64,000 bases of DNA from Toxotes chatareus. Lineage: Eukaryota > Chordata > Actinopteri > Toxotidae. The DNA is taken from positions 16,276,501 through 16,340,500 of the forward strand of contig CM028896.1 in assembly GCA_016801885.1 (NCBI GenBank), given 5' to 3'. Numbering within the stretch: position 1 is the first letter of the stretch; each line of letters starts with the position of its first letter. Of this stretch, positions 37,133 through 46,987 are shown piece after piece. The position numbers and the translations under genes are program-made. The notes beneath the pieces are model-generated. The model was not told the origin of the DNA. It saw nothing but the letters and a program-made list of their open reading frames with translations, and did not search any database.

Positions 37133-40100
37133 ATGGATGTGGTGTCACCAGAGCTCAACAGCCTCCTTCCTGATGAGATCATGGATACTGAGGCCATAGA
37201 GGACGTCCCTCACTCCCAACCGGACGGCACCACGGTCCAGTCGGAGCCCAGTGACGACACATCAGTCCCGATGGAAACGGACATACCCATGGCTTCAGAA
37301 AATTTGAGCTTGTGTTCAGATGCCACTTCAACAGAACACGCTCAGGTTCTAACCACAAACACAGCCACAGACTCTACGCTCAGCATCAGCTCAGGAAGTC
37401 AGATTCCTATCTCAATTTCCAGTTCGTCGTCACCCCTTCTTACACTCAAACCAGCCATGGCTACTTCCACAGCCACTACCGAAACTACAGATAGTGTGAC
37501 TGGGACTAGTGTCTCTACAAGTGGGTTACAGAAGCTCACGGCTCCGTTCACCATCTCTCCCGCAAACCACCAGATCATTCTCAACAAGGTGGCCTCATCT
37601 CAAGCCACGGAAGCAGCAAAGTCTGCTGGTACTCCGCCCCAGGTCATCAAGCAGGAAGGACAAAAGCTCTTGGTTACAGCAATAGGAAAGTCGGGGCAGC
37701 CTATAGTGCTGCAGTTACCCCACACAGGCAGCAAGCCTGGTGTTTCACAGACTTCAGGAGACGCCAAGTCTCAAACTCAGCAGTTTAAAGTGGTGACCAT
37801 TGGTGGGAGGTCGGAGCTGAAGCCGGTGGTGGGCAGTGCTGGCAACCAGGTGACCACATTACAGGCCCAGCAGCTGAAGGCTGTACAGGTAACAAATGAA
37901 TGAATGGATGTTGATATTATTTTGAATATTACAAATGAATATTGTTTTATAATTTACCATAGGAAACAATTACTTGTTAGACAGAAAAACTAGTTACATA
38001 CGGATCTGATGCGCTGATGATGCTACGATTCAGTGGTTGTTTTTTTTTTTTTTTTTGCTGTAGATTTTTACTTTCCTGCTTATTAAGTGGATCAGGTTTT
38101 GCCTGTGACTAGTTGACATCAAATGCTATTTCTTTGTCACCGTAGTCAAATCGTTAAACTCTAGTTACAACCTCATGTTGCCTCTCACATAGAAGAGTGA
38201 TCCTGGTCATCCAGATTAGTACTGGTATCCTTTTGGTACTTCATAGCTTCATGAGCTTATTTCAGATATGTGGGTCCATCACATTTTCCCAGTGTTGAAG
38301 GTGAAGTCCTCACATTTTTTAATTTGTCTAACCAGCAGTCTAAGATGTTCAGAACCATAAATCCTTACATCCTTAATTTTTCTGACTATCTCCTCAGATT
38401 GCTAAGAAAACACCAGCATCCTCAGCTGCACCAATCAAGTTTATCATCACAAAAACTGTCAATAGCAAAGGCCTCACTCCTCAGACATCAGTTCCTCCTG
38501 TTATTGCTGGTAAGTGTATTTACACAATTATTGTGTGGTAATTGTACACCACTTTTTGTTGCTGTGGTCTGTTATCAACACTACATTTTTCAAACCCATA
38601 ATTAAGTACAGTGATGTCAGCTTTTCTCCTGTGTGCTGTTTCTGGAGTAATTATACCTTTTCTCAAATCTTATGTTGCGTTTTCACAGGACGGGTCCTGA
38701 CACAGAATTCCCCAGTGATGCCAGCGAGGACCATTGGTCTCTCTGAACCCCACAACACTAGTATACAGAGCATCCCGGGCAAAAAGATTGCTATTTCACC
38801 CCTTAAGACTCCCAGCAAGGTAAATTTTACACCGTTTCTAATTTTCCCACTAAAGGATTCCTGTGTTTTCTGTGATTTTTAGTTGAATATTGACAATCTG
38901 CAGGTGCCTAAAACTCTTTTTGTCTTTATCAGGTAACTGTGGTATCTGTGGCTTCCCCAACTTCCAACGCCTCTCAGAAGTCAGTAGCGCTGCCTGTCAA
39001 TGTAGCACTTGGCCAGCAGATCCTCACGGTCCAGCAGTCCACATCGGCATCTCCAGTCAAGGTGGCCACCAGCCAAAGCACGACACAGGTAACACCAATT
39101 ATAGACTAGAAACAGATGTTGTTCTGTCTGAACAGTGAAGCAGGTCATTTATTGTTTAGTTGTCAGTTTCTCGTGCTCAAATTGTTGGGTCTAAAAAAAA
39201 AATGTCAGCTTTAACCAAAACATGATCATAGTTTCAGATTAATTCAACTGATCAACTAGACGTAAAACAATTAGTCAGTTGGCAGAAAATTAATTTTGAT
39301 AATTCAGTAACATTTTTCAAGAAATTAAAACAAAAATTAAGTTGTTCCTGTCACTTAAATACAAACATATGCTGCTTTTCTCTGATTTCCAAGCGAGTAA
39401 ACTGAATATCTTTGGGACCAAACGAGGAATTTGAACACGTCAGCTTGCACTTTGTAAAACTATTTTTCAGATATGGTATTGACCAAATGATTAATCAACA
39501 ATAGAAATAATTGTTAGTTGCAGCTAACTAACCAACTAAGCAACTGTTTCAGCTCTGCTTTGACGTTTTACTCAACTTAAAGCCCTGTCACCTGCTCCTG
39601 AGCAGGGCCATTATACCATGGCTCAGCAGTAGATACTGTCACATGCCACCCCACTGATAATATATATACAAATACAGCTGCGCATTAAAGCGCACTTGAG
39701 TTCAGTGTGCGTGTTTTTATTGCCTCCCGACTGTGTGAAGGATGTCTGCTCTCTGTTGCTATTTACAGAGCATAAATTGTGCTATGTTTAACCTTACTTC
39801 TCCTCAGTATTTTTTTTTCTAACTCATAAAGACCAGATGTTGTTCTGCATCAGGTTCCTCCTTTCACTGCAAATATCTGTTGTTGCTCTTCAACTTCCAT
39901 AATGAAATGACAATTTTTTTTTTTTTTTTTTTTTTTTGAATCTGAACATTTTCAGAATATTAAACCAGTGCAGTCTGTGGCTGTGGGAGGAGTCAGCGGC
40001 TCCCAGTTCAAGACCATCATCCCACTGGCCACCCAGCCAAATGTGCAGCAGATTCAGGTGCCAGGAAGCAGGTTTCACTACGTCCGCCTCGTCACAGCGA

Positions 40101-42532
40101 CCACAGCGAGCAGCACAGGACAGCCCAGTGGTCCCAGCACCAGCTCCATACAGACAGGTGAGTTATGTACTGACCTTTTCATAGTTTATCTGGTAGTAAA
40201 ATGTTGTTTATCAAAGGCAAATGTGGAAACTCCTCTGTGGTAACTTATGATGATTAACATCCCACAGCTAAACCTATGGTGGTCAGTACAGGAGCGGTGA
40301 GGATGTCTGTCCCCATTGTCCCAGCACAGACCATGAAACAGGTACCTTTGTTTTCCTGTTTGTTTTGGACATCCTGTTTATGTTTATTCAGACAGAGCTT
40401 TGTGAGAAATCTCTTCTGAGCTGCATTCATGGATTGTATTCCCTGCAGGTGGCACCTAAGCCCTTGACATCAGCAGCACAGGTAGTAACCACCACTCAGA
40501 CCCAGCAACGCCTGATCATGCCTGCAACTCCTCTACCCCAGATCCAGCCCAACTTCACCAACCTCCCTCCAGGCACCGTCCTGGCACCAGCTCCTGGAGG
40601 CGGGAACGTGGGCTATGCCGTTGTACCAGCACAATATGTTACACAGGTTAGTGGTGTTTTTGTTGCGGGTTGTTAGTGGTTTTCTATCTTCTGTGCATGT
40701 GTTGAGACTTTTCCGTTGTGTTTTCTGCCTTCCTGTAGCTCCAGCAGTCACCATTTGTGACCCCCGCCAGCAGCTCTGCTTTCCCTGCGTCCACAGGTAT
40801 CCAGACTCAGGCCAGATTGCCACTTAATGGGTAAGAGGGGACATTCATTTTCTTATTTATTGTGTGTACAGACCAAGTAAATCATTACCGGTGTGCTATG
40901 ATTTCAGTTTAAGCAAAATTTTTCATTCGCTCACAGCTTGTCAACAGCAGAAACAACCTCAAGACCGAGGAAACCGTGCAACTGCACCAAGTCACAGTGT
41001 CTCAAACTGTAAGTGAGACTGTCATTGAGACTAATTTGTTGTATGTGTTTGACGAAAGGGTGTAGAATTAGATTAATTCATTTTTTCATTCATTTCAATT
41101 CAAAAACGCCAAAATTAGACGAGTTTCTGGTTCTTCAATGTGAATTTAATGATATTAACCTGAATGACTCAGAGTCAGAAAAGCAATTTTAGTATTCCAG
41201 CTTGAGCTTTCTTTTTTTCTGACATCTTATGGACCGAAAGATTAATCTTAATCCAAAGAAATCATTAATGGATTAATCAATAATTCAAGTAATCATTACT
41301 TTCAGCTGTATCCATAGTATTTTATTAAGTACTGGGGAAAATAATCTTACAAAAGATGACAGTCCACTTTTCATTGCGTTTGGAGAGCACTAAGAAATAA
41401 GCTGCTAACTCACAGTCTTATTCAGGCAGTTTTATTAAGCAGACCTCTGTTTCTCTTCCTCCAGATACTGTGACTGCTTTGCAAATGGAGAGTTCTGCAA
41501 TAACTGCAACTGTAATAACTGCTTCAATAACCTAGAACATGAAACAGAACGTCTCAAAGCTATAAAGGTAAGGAAGGAGTTTGGTGTTTGCGAGCTGTTT
41601 GTCTGGAGCTGCTTCGTGTCGGGCAGATCAATTAAGGTGAAAATTTGTTTTCACAGACGTGTCTGGATCGAAATCCAGAGGCCTTCAAACCTAAAATTGG
41701 CAAAGGAAAAGAGGGAGAGTCAGACCGTCGACACAGCAAAGGCTGCAACTGCAAACGGTCGGGCTGCCTGAAGAACTACTGCGAGTGCTACGAAGTGGGT
41801 TTTCCCTTACTGCACCGTTTGCAGGAGCTGTTACGTGTAAATGTATTTTGCTTTTCTCACTTCTGATTGACTAATAGACTGACATTTGTTTATTTACTTT
41901 GTTCCAACTTGAAGGCGAAGATCATGTGCTCTTCCATTTGTAAATGCATTGGCTGCAAGAACTTCGAAGAGAGCCCGGAGAGGAAGACGCTGATGCACTT
42001 GGCCGACGCAGCAGAAGTGAGAGTACAGCAGCAGACTGCGGCCAAGACCAAGCTGTCGTCACAGATCTCAGACCTGCTCATGCGGACGACACCTGTGGTT
42101 TCAAGTGGAGGCGGGAGGTAGTGTATGAGCTTTCCTCTGCAGGTGTTATATGAGCCCCGTGTGGAAAAATAATAAACAGAAAAACTGTTTGTACCACAAC
42201 GCAGCTAAAAAAAAAAAAAACGACTTACAAGTGACAACTGGTCTAACCACCTCAGCTATCAGACAGTTGTGTCTGATGACATGAAACATGATGTATATTC
42301 TTCCTAAGGTCTTGTTTTTGTTCCCCGCAGGCTGCCGTATACGTTTGTAACAAAGGAGGTGCTGGAGGCGACGTACGAGTGTCTGCTGGAACAGGCCAAA
42401 AAGGCAGAACTGACTGATCAGCCTCAGGCTGAAGCAGAGAGGATGATCCTGGAGGAGTTCGGACACTGCCTCATGAGGATAATCAGCTCCGCAGGAAAAG
42501 CCAAAGCAGACTGTGCCTCCATCAACTGCTAG
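37133..42532 (+). CDS. lin54: LIN54, DNA-binding subunit of the MuvB/DREAM complex, 812 aa
   Basis: Nuclear protein that docks the MuvB core (DREAM, B-MYB-MuvB) on CHR elements of cell-cycle promoters. Thirteen coding exons: 37133-37888, 38398-38509, 38689-38819, 38933-39088, 39956-40157, 40268-40341, 40449-40646, 40739-40830, 40937-41008, 41465-41567, 41657-41794, 41915-42117, 42331-42532; 2,439 bases in one frame. The first two thirds are Ser/Thr/Gln-rich and low complexity. The tesmin/CXC (CRC) domain starts near residue 583 with RPRKPCNCTKSQCLKLYCDC, continues through NNCNCNNCFNN, the linker RHSKGCNCKRSGCLKNYCEC and MCSSICKCIGCKNFEESPER. The two DNA-contacting tyrosines are Y599 and Y673. 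A helical C terminus (ERMILEEFGHCLMRIISSAG) ends in ASINC. Human LIN54 is about 750 aa, so this copy is somewhat longer in its disordered half. Confidence 0.96.
39231..39557. repeat. Dispersed repeat copy in lin54 intron 4
   Basis: Begins gtttcagattaattcaactg and ends ttagttgcagctaactaacc...gtttcagctctg; internal aaactgaatatctttggg is a landmark of the family. Roughly 325 bases, diverged. Confidence 0.5.
39914..39937 (+). repeat. T24 tract before lin54 exon 5
   Basis: 24 uninterrupted T ending 18 bases before the exon at 39956; acts as an extreme polypyrimidine tract. Confidence 0.95.
41066..41310. repeat. Dispersed repeat copy in lin54 intron 9
   Basis: Contains gaattagattaattcattt at the left and ggattaatcaataattcaag...ctttcagctgta at the right. 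Internally shortened relative to the full copies. Confidence 0.45.
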
Positions 42533-43281
42533 GCCCAGCACTCTTAAGGCCCTCCACCCTCTAACCTACCCCAGCTGTGGGGGCCGAGAGGCATGGATTA
42601 CTCTGCGCTGTGTCTCGGACCCCTGGGGTTTCTCTCCTGCAGGGAAACAGGTTGTCTCCCTCATCAAAAGGCAGAACAATGTCCTGAAAGCAGACGGATT
42701 CCCCTGCCCCAGCCAAGCTAAGGCCAGCTGGAATAATAAACATGGAACAGTTGTGTACACTGTTCACCTACTGACTGAAGGACAAATGGACAGAGGAGCC
42801 CACCTCTGATGGATCTGCCTTCAGAACTGTTAACACACTCGTTCACCTGGCTGTGATGGACAGAAAAGACTGAGCAAGGTAGTGCTGAACAGGAATTTAA
42901 ACGTCTCTTCACTTTATTTTCCCTTCAAGGCTCTATCAAATCTGTTTTCTCCAAACTTCTGTTCTTCCATTTTTATTCTGTTTTTCTTTTATTCTTTCCT
43001 ATTCTGAGGGTCTTGAAAAGAATGCCTGTAATTTTGATGTAATCAGTTCGTTTGTGCTTACAGTAGGCGAACAGAGCAGAACATGTATCTTTTGATATTT
43101 ACTTTGACAAGTATTTGTAATCATTGTGAGCGCTAATATTGTGTGGCTTATAGTGCTGCGAACTGTTAATTATTAACCAAGGCTAGGCTAAACTGTTTCA
43201 ATGAAAATGAGTAGAGGCAATATTAGGTTTTATCCTAAATGCAATTGTAAAGATGAATGCACACACATAATGCATTATGTT

Positions 43282-43283
<2 letters not shown>

Positions 43284-43315
<32 letters not shown>
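43284..43315. repeat. (CA)n microsatellite in the lin54 3'UTR
   Basis: 32 bases of pure CA, about 110 bases before the distal AATAAA. Confidence 0.95.
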
Positions 43316-43319
<4 letters not shown>

Positions 43320-43423
43320 GCACTGTTCAGAATAGTTGGCTAGATTGGCAGAAGTACACATTTCTCCTGGTGCTGTTTTATTAGTCACATGCTTACTGTG
43401 CATCGAAACACCATTAACTGAAA

Positions 43424-43429
43424 AATAAA
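43424..43429 (+). terminator. lin54: Candidate distal poly-A signal of lin54
   Basis: AATAAA, 892 bases after the stop codon, followed by a G/T-rich stretch at 43435-43450. An upstream AATAAA near 42735 could serve as a proximal site. Confidence 0.5.
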
Positions 43430-43440
43430 TGAGATTTGTT

Positions 43441-44099
43441 AAGTGTTGTTCCTGACACTTGTTATTAACTTGAGTCAAGCAAGAACAGAGAGCAAGTTAT
43501 AGTTTCCTGGCCCGTCCAAGGCTGATAGTAAGTAATTCGGTTATTAATAACATTAAAAAATGACTGAAAAATTAATTAATTTCATCAGAAGTAACAAGTA
43601 ATATGTAACACCCATCAGGCCTTTGTGTTTTAGACAACTGAATTCAAAGCTTTCAGGACCTGATTAAAACAAAAAGAATCCAAATCGATGCAGCAGAAGC
43701 AGAAATATTGTCTTTTTCACTGCACACATTCTCCTTCCCCGTCAAAATGTGGCTCCTACATTACCCACAATGCAACTCGGCTTGGTTGGAGAATCAGGTG
43801 TGTTATGCCAGTGGCAGCTGATGTACCTTGGAGCCATTATCTTCAGTCAGAGAGGAGGAGTGTGTTACTGGGGTCTGGTAAGCTCACTTCTTTCTAACTC
43901 CACACGCCGCCCTTTTGGTGGCATCACTGAGGCAAACGACCTCATACAACTTTTTTTTTTTTTCTGAAGAGACTTTAATGTAGAAAATTGTTAGTTCCTC
44001 TTTAATGTTTATTACTTTGAGGCAAAGGCGGCACATTGTAACGCTGTACTTCCGGAACCATAGGTGGCGGTAAAACATTTATGTACAGTCTGTGGCTAA
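43441..44099. other. Intergenic sequence after lin54
   Basis: No gene recognised. Poly-T at about 43951-43963. The end of the stretch (tatgtacagtctgtggc at about 44081) resembles sequence that recurs in fish interspersed repeats. Confidence 0.4.
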
Positions 44100-45200
44100 A
44101 AATCAATAAGCCAGAAGAAGAAAAACGGAAGCTGGGCGGAGAGTAGATGTGTAGCGTGTTGGATGAACGCAGTCAAACGATATGAGCAAAGTTAACTTTT
44201 ACCTGCTAGTGTTTGATTGTGCACATTTTGTGCATATTAAATAAGTCCAATCGGTACGTGTAGCTAGCTAACTTGCTCCTGTATTTTGAGCGTGATCTTT
44301 AAACGAGGTGTTGTTCGGTGACATTTGCTGAAGTTGTATAGCAACACGTGGGGGACTTGTACGTTAATTAGGTAAGTGTGTTGTAAATTAAGTCATTTGT
44401 TTCTCTCTTTTTTTTTTTTTTTTGTGGTGTTAACGTGTTATGGACAGCGCAGAGCCCGTTTTATGTAGTAAACCCAACATCGCCAGACAGCGCAATTAGA
44501 CCAGGTGGTCAAGAAGTTTTAGCTAGTGTGCGAGTCAAGCGACACGCCGAACTCCAGTTTTAAAGAATGTGATTTGGTAAAAGTGCGCGTATTTATCAAT
44601 GTAAATAAGGAACCGAACACGGTTCAAGAAATTTTCTGGAGTTTAAACAACATCTATCTAATTCGGCGTACGTGCTTTTATCCTAACGCTTGGTTTTTGT
44701 ACAATATTTCGATGTATTCTGTGCAATATCACAAACGGGCACACGGTTGTGAGGTTAAAAGACTAATACGTTGTTAACATCTGTAAATCTTTTTACAGGT
44801 CAGCTGAAGAAAAGGGGTTCCAGTGAAATGAGCTTTGTGGACGCGCCATAAACGTATGTACTGCAGTTTTGTTATTTATCTATTATAGTGAATGTCCATC
44901 CCAATGATTATATCAATCACTACCCATCTGACCCATTCATATGTTTGGGGAAGATTAACTATGAACTTCTAAATGAGGGTTTTGGCATTCATCTTCCAAA
45001 TATAGACCTCGCTGTTGCTGTTTGGTGTAGAACAGATGTGAGTGTAAGCTTTCAGTTTACTATCTGCATTGTCTTTTCAGGGTCGACCTGCAGAGTTGAA
45101 TGCAGAACTCAGGACGCATCTACCCTGAGCACTTGACTGGTTTGTCTTGGTTTTTATTTTGAACTGTTAATTTCCAAATAAACACAAAAATTTTGGATCA
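44100..45200 (+). ncRNA. Candidate spliced, polyadenylated non-coding transcript between lin54 and sec31a
   Basis: Splice-like signals mark three exons: an exon ending CCAATCG/gtacgt (44253), a 55-base exon 44799-44853 (ttttacag/...AAAC/gtatgt), and a last exon from 45081 (gtcttttcag/) with AATAAA at 45177-45182 and a GTGTGTGTGTTGG downstream element. Joined in any frame, no ORF longer than about 20 codons with an ATG is seen; the first exon has three short ATG ORFs (10-18 codons). A CTTCCGG ETS-like site lies at about 44049. It occupies the slot that THAP9 holds in the human 4q21 order, but no THAP domain or transposase sequence is present. It could also be a chance alignment of splice signals. 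Confidence 0.35.
45177..45182 (+). terminator. Poly-A signal of the candidate non-coding transcript
   Basis: AATAAA about 96 bases into the last proposed exon, followed 25-45 bases later by a GT-rich stretch, the usual arrangement of a functional cleavage site. Confidence 0.45.
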
Positions 45201-45224
45201 AAGTCACTGTGTGTGTGTTGGTTT

Positions 45225-45779
45225 TTCAATGGTGGGGTATCTGTGGGTAAATTGAGACTGACTTTCCTATTTATAACGGGTGTATTGACTTGGGTGGCAG
45301 TGGTATAACTGCTTCCTTTTGTTCTGTTTGATGTCGTTTATACTCCTGCAATGTAAAATTCTGAACAAATGACTGTTATCTGTAACAGTATTTCTACACT
45401 GGTGATTTAGAATAATTGCATATATTCCAAATTTAATCCTCCTAAATGTAGAATGTTGTGTTCTGCATTCTCCTACCAGTTTAACCTTAAGTTGTTTTTT
45501 GTTTGTTTTTTGCTGTTGCTGTAGCAATTTGAAATTAACCCAACAATAATATAAAAGACAGAAAAAGAAAATAATTACAAATAAATAGAAATAACTGCAG
45601 TTTTGGCTTTGCAAAAATAAGTAAAAGGACTCAATACAAGAAAACAGTATGAAATGTCATAGTACCTATATTTTTTTTATACAAAAGTAGGGATGTTTTG
45701 GGTGATTTTCTAAAACGTTTGAAGAGAATTAAAAAAAAAAAAAAAACTTTGGTTAATTAACGTGGACGTTAGCATTGTT
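45225..45779. other. Intergenic sequence before sec31a
   Basis: AT-rich, with A-rich runs at about 45730-45746. No gene recognised on either strand. Confidence 0.45.
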
Positions 45780-46044
45780 AGCATGATGCTAGCTGGCGTC
45801 GGGACGTCCCCCGGAAGCTGTTGTTCTTCTTCGTGGTAGGAGGAGACAGCTACTCAGTGCCACGTTGATGGAGACCAGTGAGGACGTGGAAATCCGTCTG
45901 CAGTCCGCAGCCGGGACCCGGTAGCCTCTTCTTCTTGTGTTTTCACAGCCGTTAATCCTCGAGCAGAAACGGAAGGGGAACTTGTTCTGTGTTTGTCACC
46001 TATTTTATGTGAGCGTTCATGTAAGAAGCAGCAAAGGAGTGAAG
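45780..46044 (+). promoter_or_regulatory. sec31a: sec31a promoter and 5' leader with uORFs
   Basis: CCGGAAG (ETS-type) at about 45810 sits just upstream of a likely TATA-less start. The strongest donor, GTGAAG/gtaagc, ends the leader exon at 46044; a weaker one, GACCCG/gtagcc, is at 45920. An ATG at 45868 opens an 18-codon ORF that stops at 45924. Two start-stop elements follow, ATGTGA at 46007-46012 and ATGTAA at 46019-46024. Confidence 0.5.
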
Positions 46045-46986
46045 GTAAGCCGCTTTAGTGGAGTAATAAGATCCCTGTGTGTGTGTGTAACTGTCCTCAC
46101 TGTTGTATTCTGCACAGGCAGCTAACAGGCTATCTGTCTATCTGTCCCCCTGTATCTGTGCTAGTACATACAGTACCACGTACAAAAGGTGACAACACAT
46201 TTCTGTGTATTTGTGTTACTCCTGAGGTTGCTAGCTTACTGCTAGCTCACTGTATGTACCGATGTTAACCTGTGAATGTAAAAACTACTCAGTTTCTGCA
46301 GAGCTGCATAAAGCATTTGTAATATCCTGGGTATCTGCTAGTCTAAGCAAGCAGTTATGTAGGTTTACAAAAAAGGCTATATATGGTCTTAAAAAGACAT
46401 TTAAGTTTTAAATTAAGTAATATTAGTTATAACGTTTTTATCTGTGATTTTAGCAAGAACTAGCATTGAGAATTTCTCTGCTAATGTTTCAGACCTCTGG
46501 CCTTAACTTAATCGGTTATTTTTTTAATTGGTTAATTCATCCATCCATCCCCTGAATGTCTTTCCCCCAATGCAACTCTATCATGCAGTAGTACCCATGG
46601 GATAATTAGTGGCAGCCAAAGAAGGCCTTTGTTTATACCTATTGTCATGTAACTGTTGTATCTATTATAGTAGCAGGGCTGAATGGTGAAAATGCAATAA
46701 AAGTATAAGCTTTGCTGCACAGATAACAGTATTACCTTATACCATGACCAGTTTGTATTTGCCTCCTCTTACCTTTAAAGGGTGAGTTTTTATTTACATT
46801 CAATGAGTTTTCGGTTGATTTGTGCAAGTGTTGATTTAAAGTAGGCTTGAAAAAATGTGAACATGTCCTTTAATCCATAAACCCAGTGCAGAGCCCACCA
46901 ATATAGGCTCAAAGCCACACAAAATACATCTATAATCACTGTAATTACAGCATGATCTTTCAAAATCTGCACTTGTCGTTCTCCAG
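46045..46986. other. sec31a: sec31a first intron
   Basis: Between the proposed leader donor at 46044 and the acceptor ending at 46986. Contains GCTAGC-like motifs near 46230-46250; nothing else recognised. Confidence 0.45.
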
Positions 46987-46987
46987 A

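Larger units (their letters stand above)
42533..43440 (+). other. lin54: lin54 3'UTR with (CA)n and poly-A signal
   Basis: Follows the lin54 stop codon without a further gene. It contains an early AATAAA near 42735, a (CA)n tract at 43284-43315 and a consensus AATAAA at 43424-43429. An open frame at 42513-42809 is a chance ORF in this UTR. Confidence 0.6.

Noticed and set aside
42513..42809. 98-codon frame after the lin54 stop
   Set aside because: It overlaps the end of lin54 and lies in the 3'UTR with no family features.
44526..44777. 83-codon frame near the candidate ncRNA
   Set aside because: It lies in the proposed intron and starts with an ATG of poor context; composition is ordinary.
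45267..45614. 115-codon minus-strand frame
   Set aside because: AT-rich, with poly-Gln/Lys from a tract of simple sequence; no domain or splice support.
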